Positions 41,062 to 50,677 of a DNA stretch of 64,000 nucleotides are shown one piece after another. The translations under genes were made by a program, and so were the position numbers. Source of the stretch: Cercophora sp. LCS_1 (taxonomy: Eukaryota; Ascomycota; Sordariomycetes; Sordariales; Lasiosphaeriaceae); contig JAPZLL010000017.1 of NCBI GenBank assembly GCA_036250225.1, positions 671,330 to 735,329 of the forward strand. The letters are read 5' to 3'. Position 1 is the first letter of the stretch; each line of letters starts with the position of its first letter. The notes under the pieces were generated by a model, which was not told where the DNA came from, did no database searches, and saw only the letters and a program-made list of their open reading frames with translations.

Positions 41062-41564
41062 TTCGCCTGTTCTCAGGGACCAGGATCTCACAAGTCACTC
41101 ATATAAGAGAGTTTCGTTTGCGAAATGGGTGGATGAGAGGAAAGTGCTGGTGAGCTGTTTGACCAGAAGAGCGAAGTCATGCTGATCAGTTCGAAGACGG
41201 CATCAGCTGCAGTCGGGCAGCAACGTCGTTGTTACAGCCTTTCAGTCGCGGGGTAACACTGACGGAATAGAGACCGGGGTGCATGAACAAATACGGGCTG
41301 CTTGAACACGATACAGGCCTCAACCACGAACCGACTTGTTAAGGCGCACCCTCCTCATCTGGGGTACAGAAGATGAATGTTGTCTGCATCTCGGAAAAGG
41401 GTAGGGGTCATGAACCTGCTCTGCGGCTGAGCCTGGCCCAAGCAGAAATCCAGCGGCCAACAAAGACGCGATTTCCTTGCCGCGCCAGGTTTCAATTCTT
41501 GGCGATGCCACGCCGGAAAATCCAATCTCACGACAACCAACGACGCATTGAGGCGCCGGTCATT
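41062..41564. other. Intergenic, divergent promoter region
   Basis: Lies between the HET-ankyrin gene and the membrane protein, which diverge. No supported gene. Confidence 0.5.
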
Positions 41565-42785
41565 ATGACCGAACAAGACAGTCTCGATTCTGAACACAGG
41601 ATATCCTGGACGTGAGTTCATTTTGTTTTGCCCCGACAAGGAGGAGAAGCCTCGACTGACTCTTCCCAGCGGACCCTCGCACGGCTGGCTACTGGACTAC
41701 GCCTGGGCCGTTTCCGCCACCGCCTTGACCCTCAGCGCCATCCCCTTCGCTGTGCTGCTATGGCGCGGTCGGCTCATGACCGTCAATGCCCGGGTGAGGT
41801 ACGCGACATTCAACGTGTTGAACGTCCTTGGCCTCCTCTACGTTCCCGCATCCGAGTTTTTGGCCAATTACTACTGCGGAACAAAACCAGACGCGTCCGA
41901 GGTCGATGACATCTTTGGCACAGGTGTGTACTTTGCTTGGGTGCTCATGGCCGTGGGGTCGTTTCTGCAATACAGCGAGGGGTGCGCGGGCGTGTTTTCC
42001 CCGCCCTCTGGACCGCCAGCTCATCAACAGCAACCTCGAAGGCCGGACCGCGGAACGAGACGGTACAGAGTAACTAGGTTCCTTCGAGAGGTCGTCGCGT
42101 GTCTCGGTGGCGAGGAGTTGGCATTCTTCCTCACGACCCTCAGGACAATCGTGTACTATGTTGTCAAGATGCGGGAGGGCGCTTCCGGGCCTGTTATCGA
42201 AGCACCGGCACGGATGCTCACTTGGGCTTGCGTCTTGACATCATATCTTGCCCTGGGCTCGTTGGATTTCGTTGGTACTCAATACGGCAGGAGACTGAGG
42301 ATTTGGACTGCAATGCACATGCTCTGCGCGTTTGTTGTGACGTGGCGTGCATCAGAGCTTTGGGCCTATTGGTTGTTGTTTATATTTATGGTTTTTCCGC
42401 TTTTCTGCTTGCTTATGGTTATGTCAATCAGCGGCGGTTGGGCTAGTCTCGGATCGACTACACCCGCTACGATGGACCTTCACCGACTGTCGTTGCTTTT
42501 GGCTTCATTATCCATCTCAGTATCATGACGCTGTTTCCTCCTGGACGCGACAGAGCAGAGGTGCAAGGCCAGCAACTCTTACGACAGGGCATTAAGCCAA
42601 ACTGCCAGTATTGGTACTCGATCGTACCACCTTCTGGACATGGGCTGGATCAGTGGGGCCAAGCGCTAGCTTTGGTTGTGGCGTCAGTCACCATCGTCGT
42701 GCGACTTGTGTACCGGGTGGAGAAAGCTGTATACCGGTTTGCCGACGTATCTTTGGCAGCATTGACTGAGATTAGAATTCGCTAG
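41565..42785 (+). CDS. Polytopic membrane protein of unknown function
   Basis: Proposed CDS join(41565..41611,41670..42390,42447..42785), 368 residues. The first intron (GTGAGT..CCCAG) is clear. The second has a weak donor (GTTTTT) and a TAG acceptor and is inferred because the frame must change before DYTRYDGPSPTVVAFGFIIH. Six to seven hydrophobic spans are visible (WAVSATALTLSAIPFAVLLW, FNVLNVLGLLYVPASEFLA, FAWVLMAVGSFLQY, a central span near LRTIVYYVV, MLTWACVLTSYLALGSLDF, WAYWLLFIFM, LALVVASVTIVVRLVY). No transporter signature is recognised. It stands between the HET-ankyrin gene and the dioxygenase. Confidence 0.6.
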
Positions 42786-42827
42786 ATTTGTTTGTTTGTT
42801 TGTTTATTTTAAGACGAGACCCTTGTT

Positions 42828-43971
42828 TTAATAGCTATTCCCGTATCTCTTTTTGAGATGAGATTCAACCTTGACTGGCTCATACTTTGGCTTCTCGCCT
42901 TGCTCGAGACACGTCGGGATGCACTCGATGAGTTGGTCGAGCAGACCCTCGTTGAAGAATGCCACGCTGTACCGCTCCCGCTCACTGACAGGGGATATGA
43001 CTCTATGGAGGGTCGAGGTGTACTTGTCATTTGTCCAGCGTTCTATCATCAAGTTAGCCTACATCTCAAGATGGACAACGGAACATGCATACCCATCATG
43101 TCACCAATGTTGACAACATATGCGTCCTTGACGGGATGCACGGGATGCCAAGTCTCCGTCGGTCGATGAAAGACCTCGAGACCACCAACTATTACTGCGT
43201 CAGCAAGGAGGAGATTGAAAGCACAACCAGGGAGAGCCATACTATCGTCCTGCAGCAATAGCGTAAGCGCCCCAAAATCCGTATGCGCTCCAATGCCTCG
43301 CGACTTGGCAGCCATCTCGGGCGTAGTCGGCGGATACCGATGCGCACGGCACATCGTCACAGCTATCCCTTGTCAGCAAAACACCAACACCACAACCGAA
43401 AGCTCAACTCACTATCACTCCCGTACGCAAATTCGTCGAAATACGTCTCCTCCAAATCCAAACTGAGCGCAACAATTCGGAACATCGTCCTGCTAAACAA
43501 CCGCATCGCCTCGAAATACTCGGTGAACACATCCCTAAAACCAGGACACTCCTCCTCTGTCGGCCACTGATTCGGTCCCTGTGCGAAGCGGAGGTTATCC
43601 CCGCTCAGCTCCTGGCCAACCATGAAACCCTCCTTGGCATCACGGTAGCCCTCCTCGAGGGTCTGCTCGCCAACGCTCTCATAGCCACGGAGACAGGTCG
43701 AGTTGTTGCGGTGGAGACGGTTCTTGACGTCCCGCGGGAGGTCGTAAAACTGCTTGATGGCTGCGAGGAGACGCTGGCGCAGGTCGAGGGAGATGGGGTG
43801 GCCGACGACTTGGAAGAAGCCGGGGGCTATGGCTGCTGATCGAATGGCGGCCGCGATGCGCTTTGTTTCCGCGGGGTCGGAGGCGAGGTAGCCGGAGATG
43901 TCGATGATGGGGATGGTGATGGAGATGGGGAGGGACTGCGGCGCAGTCGTTGTTTCGGTTGCTGTGGCCAT
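42828..43971 (-). CDS. 2-oxoglutarate/Fe(II) dioxygenase (isopenicillin N synthase-like)
   Basis: CDS complement(join(42828..43042,43093..43194,43243..43368,43413..43971)), 333 residues. N-terminal DIOX_N features: IPIIDISGYL, AIAPGFFQVVGHPIS, FYDLPRDVKNRL. Catalytic domain: GIGAHTDFGALTLLLQDD supplies the His and Asp iron ligands, and YTSTLHRVISPVSERERYSVAFF supplies the distal His, plus the Arg-x-Ser type 2-oxoglutarate site. Intron 43195..43242 (48 nt) is in frame and stop-free. The enzyme uses O2 and 2-oxoglutarate to hydroxylate, desaturate or cyclise a small molecule or peptide. Its place 2.4 kb from a UstYa-type gene makes it a candidate tailoring enzyme, but that link is inference. 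Confidence 0.85.
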
Positions 43972-44551
43972 GGCTCTTGGGTATTTTGTTGCCACTGTGT
44001 GAGACGTGAAGAGTTGAAAGAGAGGGGTTACGGCCACGATAATCCAGACCTGACCTTGGTGACCATCGAGCGGGGGGAACCTGGGTCGGACGATGGGTGC
44101 CGAGTTCCACAACGCCGAGGCGCCGGTCTCTCGGGTTCGTTCTTCGGCGTCATCTATCTATCTCCCCACCTTTATCTAGCGCGGATTGGATGCCGGCAAC
44201 CAAATGGATGAAGGGCGGAGAGGATTCCGCATACGCTAATCGGAAACTAGGACACGTAGTGCAACATCAACACATCTAGTGTCGCCAAGAGATTGGATCA
44301 CCATCTCTCATTGGCGACGTCTCGACCGCAAGATATGCATTCCCCGCAATCCAGGGCTCTGGTCCTGGATCTTCCGATAAGTACCGTGACGCTTTTTGTG
44401 CGCGGAAGGAACAATCAAAATTGATCATGCCAAGTCACAGGGCGCGCGCAGCGTACATAGACGGTGTGAGACGCCGCATCCAACCCGACTTGTCGCGTGT
44501 CTGGTCTTTGTCGGACCATCTCGGAGCCGTCAACACCACGGCCCATTCATC
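43972..44551. other. Intergenic, divergent promoter region
   Basis: Between the dioxygenase and the transporter, which are transcribed away from each other. No supported gene. Confidence 0.5.
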
Positions 44552-46382
44552 ATGGCAGAGAGTCTCCGCCAACGTCTTGGCCATGTCAAGTCCGAGTTGA
44601 AGAATAAAACCACCGTCCAGGGATGGGTGTTGCCCAAACAGACCAGCAGCTGGGCACCTCCTGGCACATGGACCAACATCGATCTCGACGTCACGCCCTT
44701 GGCTCGTCGGACATGGACGAGTTTCACTATCCTGGGCTACTGGGTGAGTGATGTCATCAGCATGCAGAGCTGGGAAACCGGCAGCACGATATTGGCACTG
44801 GGTTTGACATGGTTTGTCCTCCTTTCTTTTCCTGTAGCCACAATGGGATACTGACTGACTTGTCACAGGCGAGAAGCCATCTTCAGCATCGTCTTTGGCT
44901 CCAGCGTCATGGCAGTTCCCATGTCTCTGAACGGCTACATCGGCGCCAAAACCCACGCTCCCTTCCCTGTGCTTGCTCGGTCATCATTCGGATACCACTT
45001 CGCCAAGTTCCCCGTCATTGTGCGTCTCATCACATGCCTCTTCTGGCACGCCATCACCAACTTCCTGGCCATTGCACCGACAACGCAGGTGATCCGGGCT
45101 ATTTGGCCAAGCTACCGGAATCTGCCCAACCACATTCCCGAGGGCGTGGGCATCACCACGCAAATGATGGTATCGTACTTTGTCATCTGGTGCATCCAGT
45201 TTCCGCTCCTATTGATCCCGCCTCACCACTACCGCTGGCTGTTCACGGCCAAAGTGGCCATGATGTCTGCCACAGTTCTGGCCATGGTTATCTGGATCTG
45301 CGTCAAGGCTGGGAGTGGCGGAGAAATATGGGAGCAGCAGCCCACCGTGAGCGGAAGCCAGAAGAGTTGGCTCATCATGTGGGCGCTTAACAGCTGCACG
45401 GCGAGTTGGTAAGGTCATCTTGTCAACTGACACTTCTGTGCCATCTTCTGACGCATCCATATTAGGTCAACTGTAGGAGTCAACATCGCAGACTTTACCC
45501 GCTACACAACCACGCCCAAGCAGGCTCTCACGACCGGTCTCTGGTTCCCGCTCATCTGCTCTTTCATCGCCATCATCGGCATCGTCGTGACCTCAGCCTC
45601 TGGTGTCGTCTTTGGCGAGTACCTCTGGAACCCCATTGCCATCATCGACAAGTGGGAAGGTCCTGGCGGTCGAGCAGCGGCGTTCTTCGCTGGCGTGTCA
45701 TGGTGCTTGGCACAAGTGTGTGTCAACATCTCCGCCACGGTCGTATCGGGAGCCAATGACTTGGCAAGTCTCTTTCCCAAGTGGTTTAACATTCGCCGCG
45801 GTGCCATCTTCATCACTATCATTGGCGGGTGGGTCATGGTGCCGTGGAAAATCTTGCATTCGGCGCACTCGTTGTTGAGTTTCATGAACTCGTTGGGGAT
45901 ATTCCTTGCGCCTATCATGGTATGTTCTACCCCCCTTTTGCCAAAAATAAATAAATAAACAAAATGAACTGACCGGATGATAAAAGGCCATCCAGATCTC
46001 CGACTTCTACCTCGTCAAACGCCGCTGCCTCGACGTGCCGGCTCTGTACCAGCCCCAAGGACGATACAGATACGCCTACGGCGTCAACTGGCGCGCCTTG
46101 GTCGCTATGATCTGCTCCGTCACTCCGCAGTTGCCGGGCCTTATCAACGCCGTCAACCCTGACATACCCATCGGCGGTGCCATCTACATCACTAACATGA
46201 ACTGGTACTTTGGGATCTGCTCATGCGCCGCTATTTACACCGTCCTCAGCCTCTGTTTCCCAGCACCAGAGACTCTGATACCATTTATGATTGAGACACC
46301 CGAGGGCGTGGTGGAGAGTGTGGATTCACAAAGGGAGGGTGATGAAAAGGATCAGACGAGGATCAAGACGGAGAGTTTGTGA
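44552..46382 (+). CDS. NCS1-family transporter (purine/cytosine/allantoin/uracil type)
   Basis: CDS join(44552..44811,44869..45408,45466..45919,45987..46382), 549 residues, typical for fungal Fur/NCS1 permeases. Conserved NCS1 points: NIDLDVTPLARRTWTSFTIL before helix 1, GYWVSDVISMQSWETGSTIL, NGYIGAKTHAPFPVLARSSFG, NIADFTRYTTTPKQAL, WNPIAIIDKW, SANDLASLFPKW-type segment VVSGANDLASLFPKWFNIRRG, and HSAHSLLSFMNSLGIFLAP. About twelve membrane spans can be traced; both ends are cytosolic. It imports a nucleobase or related solute with H+. The substrate is unresolved. It ends only 22 bp from the convergent UstYa-type gene, so their 3' ends nearly abut. Confidence 0.88.
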
Positions 46383-46404
46383 TAATAGATACATTTGCCG
46401 TTGA

Positions 46405-47461
46405 TCAATACCCTCCGTTGTCCTCATGTGCCTCACCGTCCTTGGCATCTTTATGGTCACGCCCCTCATGTCCATGGGGAAGCCCCTTCCCATGATCACG
46501 CTGCGCACTCTGGTCCTCGACTATCACATTTGGTGGCCTCTCCATGTCGTCAACTGTCGCCTCTCGATCCACCATCCACTGGTGCAGCGGCGCCCAGTCC
46601 ACACAGACGTTTTGTTGCTTGAGCGTGGTGCGTGGCTTGTATTTGTCGCCGGCAATCCACTCCAGCCCGTACACGTTGGTGTCGCCGTGGCACATGATGG
46701 CCATGCGTAGGACTTCGAGGCAGTGGTCGATGTGTTCCCATTGGTCTTCGTGGAGGTGGAGCTCGTTGGGGTAGTAGCCTGGGTGGAAGTATTGCTTGAT
46801 TCGTTTCTGATGCACGGTCGGTATGACAAACGCACGCAAGAGTAACTCGAGGTTGCGTTACTAGGACCATGGAAAGTGGATGACTTACAAGACAATGAAG
46901 GTTGTGCGCAACGGCAATGCCACCAATGTATCCGCCTTCTCTATGACGGATCGAGGTGCTGTAGTTGGCTGCGTGCAACTCCTCGGCTGACAGCCGGACC
47001 AGCGTTCCCTTGAGAAGGTTATGCCAGGCGTGATCGAGTTCGGGACGCGGGTGGCCCATGAAAAGGTGAGCGTCCGGGTCGTCCATGAGGAACTTGTTGA
47101 CGTATTGTTGGGGCGCGGGTGCTGTGAGAGGTAGTGATCAGCAGTGCCCTTTTTGTTCTTAGCGTGAAAACTGACAGTAAGGCTTGATGACTTGAGTAGG
47201 GCCATCTTGAGCAAACACAGTATGACTGCCGTCCGAGAAGGCCGGGGAGGAACAGACGGTATAGTGTCGTTGGTGGGCGGCTCCAGCGAGAAGACCGGTC
47301 CCCAGCGAAACAAAGGAAGTGAGGAGCAGGTAAAACCGCTGTCTCCATACCAACCCTGGACGCTGTTGGGGAGGCCGAGCTAACAGCTCATCATCCGACT
47401 CTGATTCAGCAGCGCGGACTTTGGAGTAGCCGGACTCCAGTTTGCTGGCGAGGAACTCCAT
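46405..47461 (-). CDS. UstYa-like (DUF3328) oxidase of RiPP-type pathways
   Basis: CDS complement(join(46405..46806,46889..47121,47176..47461)), 306 residues. A cytosolic N terminus with an acidic SESDDE patch precedes one membrane anchor (FYLLLTSFVSLGTGLLAG), then a lumenal domain. Both diagnostic HxxHC motifs are present: HNLHC just before intron 46807..46888 and HIDHC (WEHIDHCLEVLRMAIMCHGD) after it. The C-terminal tail is His/Asp-rich, which is unusual. UstYa proteins are copper- or metal-dependent oxidases that cross-link or cyclise ribosomal peptides such as ustiloxin, asperipin and victorin; some act on other metabolites. It is divergently paired with the repeat precursor at 48558, which strongly supports a peptide substrate. 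Confidence 0.85.
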
Positions 47462-48557
47462 GTTGACGGGAGAAAGTGCTGGATAAGGGAGTGAGTGATG
47501 TGCGAAGAGATCGGCAGCTGTTCAACCGGCTGGGGGCTTGCTATGGAAACATGGGAGCTATCAAGTCTTATGCCGTCTCGGGGTGCCAAGCTCATGTTTC
47601 CTTCGACGCGGAGCATCTTCTCCTCACTAACGATGAGTCGACAACAACGAGCTACAGATCAAAAGTCCAAGCCTTTGGATTACGGTTGAGTGCGGGGTAT
47701 TGTTACAGCAGGATCGTGCAATAGCGTGCGCTTCCTGTGGGGGAGGAACGAAGCGGCCGCCCCTAGCCTGACCCATGTCCGGTCTAATCCTGATGCCGAA
47801 CGCCGAACTGATATCAGCTTTGATAGTCGGTCGAAATCTGATAGAGCGGGTAGGATGAAACTGCGTACCAGATCTTAACTCTTGGCGTGGTACCTTTCTA
47901 GGGCGTGGCCAGTAGTAAGTGAAGGAAAAGGCTCTTGCATCGCCGCAAGGTGGCCGCAACCACGCCAGCGGGTCAGCGTATACTTTTCCGCCTATGTACT
48001 TCCGCAGCCAATGGCAGGTCAGACTCCCCCAGTCATCCATACACATGATTAGGCACAGTCCTCTCCGACAACACCCCAGCCCTGCGTGCATGTTTCGCTT
48101 AGAATGCACCTGACGGTTTACTCAACGCCCAGACTGATAACGACAACGTCTGTCACAATCCTCTCAACGCAAATGTAATCCTCAGAGTAGGCCAAAGTAC
48201 TCCATGAAGGTGTCCCGGCCTCTCCGGTACGTTGAAGGCAATAAACTAGATCCTTCCCAAGAAACACAGAAGCACGCAAAGGGACCAGAGACGGTCATTG
48301 GTTAAGATACACTCAATGTGAGCCAGTTTGGAGCGGCCGCTTGAGTGGCAAAGTGTAGTGTGTGGTAGCGCTGGTGGTTCGTATGCGTTGCGCTGTGCTC
48401 CTTCAGTGAAGCCTGAAGGAGAGGATCTGGGCACGTCAACAAACCAGATAAATATCTCCCCGATCCTGCCCCAATCATATCGTCAAAACACCAGACTCAC
48501 ATCTTCCTCACCAAGAACCAACCGCATCTTCTCCAAAACTCAGCTCTCTCTACAACC
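47462..48557. promoter_or_regulatory. Shared divergent promoter of the UstYa-like gene and repeat precursor
   Basis: 1.1 kb between two head-to-head genes with no supported frame inside. It would allow co-expression of enzyme and substrate. No binding site is named with confidence. Weak TATA-like AT stretch (gataaatatctc) about 110 nt before the precursor ATG. Confidence 0.5.
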
Positions 48558-48887
48558 ATGAAGTTTCCCACCACCCTTCTTCTCGCCGCCTCGGCCGTCT
48601 GGGCAATTGCCATCCCCGCCACTTCCCTCGGTAAGCCCGCCGAGGCCTTCCCGCTTCATGTTCCCACTCGTAACCATGTTCCCTTAGATGCTGTCAAACG
48701 CGACGGCGCCGCCGAATTCGACGACGATATGGCTGTCTTCAAGCGGACCGTGCAAGAGGTCAAGAGAGATGGAGCCGCCGAGTTCGATGATGACATGGCT
48801 GTCTTCAAGCGCACTGTCGAATCAGGAAAGGACGAGGCGAAACGTGATGGCGCTGCCGAGTTTAATAATGATATAGCTGTCTTTTAA
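48558..48887 (+). CDS. Secreted Kex2-processed repeat precursor, candidate RiPP precursor
   Basis: Open frame of 109 residues; an in-frame, stop-free intron (48631..48687, GTAAGC..TTAG, 57 nt) would give a 90-residue form starting the pro-region at LDAVKR. The signal peptide is MKFPTTLLLAASAVWAIAIP. In the 109-residue numbering, dibasic KR sites stand at 47-48, 62-63, 69-70, 84-85 and 95-96 and bracket three 13-residue units: DGAAEFDDDMAVF (49-61, 71-83) and DGAAEFNNDIAVF (97-109, at the very C terminus). This is the architecture of UstA-type precursors: leader, repeated cores, Kex2 sites, secretory route. The cores lack Tyr and are acidic. Alternatives: a non-modified Kex2 repeat protein or a pheromone-like peptide. 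The adjacent UstYa-like gene favours a RiPP. Confidence 0.8.
   Translation: MKFPTTLLLAASAVWAIAIPATSLGKPAEAFPLHVPTRNHVPLDAVKRDGAAEFDDDMAVFKRTVQEVKRDGAAEFDDDMAVFKRTVESGKDEAKRDGAAEFNNDIAVF
48702..48884 (+). repeat. Three core-peptide repeats in the precursor gene
   Basis: Units at 48702..48740, 48768..48806 and 48846..48884. Units 1 and 2 encode identical peptides but differ at six of 13 codons, all synonymous. Unit 3 changes D6/D7-type acidic residues to Asn and M to I. The pattern indicates old duplication under selection for the peptide. Confidence 0.85.
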
Positions 48888-49125
48888 TGGAACGTCTAAG
48901 GTTTCCATGATGTAAACATTCAAGTAATTAGTAACACAACGGTCGGCGGGTTGCTGGCGGTTTGAAGCTAATGGCACATTGCATGGACTCAAATTGCGTC
49001 ATGAAACTTTTATTTGTTATACAGTTAACCCCATTATGTCAACACCAGATCCAAGTGGCGCCTTCGTGAAAGATAGATAACGTAGGCACCCGATGCTACG
49101 GTGCACGCAGAGCGACTCTTGGCCT

Positions 49126-49644
49126 CTATGGAGCAGTTGTGTAGACGCCACCGTAGACACCGCCCGGTTTGGCAGACGTCTTGCCCTTGGCTGCAGTCTT
49201 GAGACCGGTCACCGTCTTGTCGGCAGAAGGGTTGATGGCAGCAACCATGCCGTTGGCGCAGTGAGCTCCCACAGAGCAATAATAGTAAAGGGGCGCTGTC
49301 GTGTTTACCGTGACCTTGAATACATTTTTCTGCGTAGAGAGAGAGAGAAATGCGTCAGTTCGACAAGTGCGTCGACATCCCAGCAACACATCACTCACGT
49401 TGGTGGCAGAGCCAGTCTGGACGCCGGATGAGAAGCGCTCACCGCTTGCGTTGGGAGTGCAAGGAGCGCCGTAGTCGCCTGTCACAGCATCGTGGGTGCC
49501 GCCGACAAAGTAGAACTCGAGGGTGTCGCCAATGGCAGCCGTGACCGAGTCGGGGGTGAACGTGAAGCCACTCTTGCCGACATCGATGCGGTGACTGGCG
49601 GCCGTAGCGGTAGCCGCCAAAGCGAGGAGCTGGACCAGGAGCAT
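49126..49644 (-). CDS. Secreted cupredoxin-like protein
   Basis: CDS complement(join(49126..49329,49399..49644)), 149 residues. Start at 49644 chosen for its signal peptide (MLLVQLLALAATATA); eight more residues are possible upstream. Cupredoxin marks: HRIDVGKSGFTFTPDSVTAAIGDTLEFYF, then VGGTHDAV with the first copper-ligand His. After intron 49330..49398 come FKVTVNTT and YYYCSVGAHCANGM, which supplies Cys, His and Met ligands of a blue-copper site. A short Lys/Gly-rich tail follows. Such fungal extracellular cupredoxins have unclear roles. If UstYa enzymes need copper, a neighbouring copper protein is intriguing, but the link is speculation. A TATA motif lies about 90 nt upstream. Confidence 0.85.
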   Translation of the reverse strand: MLLVQLLALAATATAASHRIDVGKSGFTFTPDSVTAAIGDTLEFYFVGGTHDAVTGDYGAPCTPNASGERFSSGVQTGSATNVSDVLLGCRRTCRTDAFLSLSTQKNVFKVTVNTTAPLYYYCSVGAHCANGMVAAINPSADKTVTGLKTAAKGKTSAKPGGVYGGVYTTAP

Positions 49645-49731
49645 TTTAAGTGAGTACGGTACAAACACTAGCTAATGCTCGGTTGGACGTATGGCGGAGG
49701 ACCTTGCCAGACTCCTCGTTCGCTCCATACC

Positions 49732-49739
49732 CTTATATA
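49732..49739 (-). promoter_or_regulatory. TATA box of cupredoxin gene
   Basis: On the minus strand TATATAAG sits about 88-95 nt upstream of the ATG at 49644, in the right orientation. Confidence 0.5.
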
Positions 49740-49965
49740 TTTATGTCATGATCTCTCCACCAGTGCCGGAAGTCCCGCTCGGTGAAGAACATAGTGCATC
49801 TCCGGGAATTGGGACAAAGCTGTATAAGATCTGCATCCATAAGTAACTGCCCTATCGGGCCCATCACGGCTCGGGGTAAAGCCGTGGATCTTGTTAGCCG
49901 TGTTTGGCTCGGCTATTTGTTGAGCGGGCAGCTTAGACGCCGGGATGATCGCAGTGCTCCGGTGA

Positions 49966-50010
49966 AATCTAATCTAATCAATCTAATCTAATCAGATCAG
50001 ATCTAATCAT
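49966..50010 (+). repeat. Imperfect TAATC/AATCT simple repeat
   Basis: Repeated AATCTAATC-like units with a short AGATCAGATC interruption. A simple-sequence repeat in intergenic DNA. Confidence 0.75.
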
Positions 50011-50677
50011 CCGAATCAATGCCTTGTTTTTCGGATTAGGTTATGATGTGAGGCCTAAGGCAGAAAATGCCTCATAGGTCTGGCAGAGGAGCCGGCTTCG
50101 GTGGACTCAATTGGCTTCTCATACTGTATGCAGTCCTTGGCCTACCTAGGCGCCATCTAAGGCAGGTACTCAGCGAAGCAACGCACCGGAAGGCGGCCAG
50201 GATTCCCGTCTCTGGCCACCATACCGGAAATGGATTTCACTTTTGGGGTGGCCCAAGACAGGGATCCGGACCCAGGGACGGGCTTCGTGCCGCAGAACGT
50301 GTGGCCATAAGGCTGCGACCCGCCAAGACCCCCTTCGGAGATGCACCTGTTTGTGTCACTCTCAGCCGCAAAGAGCCCGATGCAAGATCTGATCGCATCT
50401 CATTTGCAGAACATCAAAGCCACACAGCTGGCCGTGTCCCTGAAAAAGCTAGAGCCGCTAAGCTGAAACGATACGCGCCCAAGAGCCGCAGGTTCACCAG
50501 CGCCTCCGCGTCTGGGCTCGTGGCATGGTTCTTCTTAATGGGGGCCTAGACCAAACGCTCTTCTTCCACTTGATCTGACTGTTCTCTTCCCAATTCATGA
50601 CGCTCGCTTGAACCTCTCTTTCTCTCTTTTTCCGCTGACCTTTCGACGTTCGTTTGGTCACTCCCTAATTAACAACA

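Larger units (their letters stand above)
49645..50677. other. Intergenic region with TATA and a simple repeat
   Basis: About 1 kb between divergent genes. A 160-codon frame at 50067..50549 has no signal peptide, domain or family resemblance and is not called. A short ATCTA-type repeat occurs near 49966-50010. Confidence 0.5.

Noticed and set aside
48702..48884. CRISPR-like or plain minisatellite reading of the precursor repeats
   Set aside because: Only three units, diverged at the DNA level but conserved as peptide and bounded by KR codons; a coding explanation is far better, and CRISPR arrays do not occur in fungi.
49966..50010. Telomere-like or origin signal in the AATCT repeat
   Set aside because: Unit does not match TTAGGG-type telomere sequence and the tract is short; treated as a simple repeat.
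50067..50549. 160-codon frame between the cupredoxin and CFEM genes
   Set aside because: No signal peptide, domain, conserved motif or splice structure; composition looks random.
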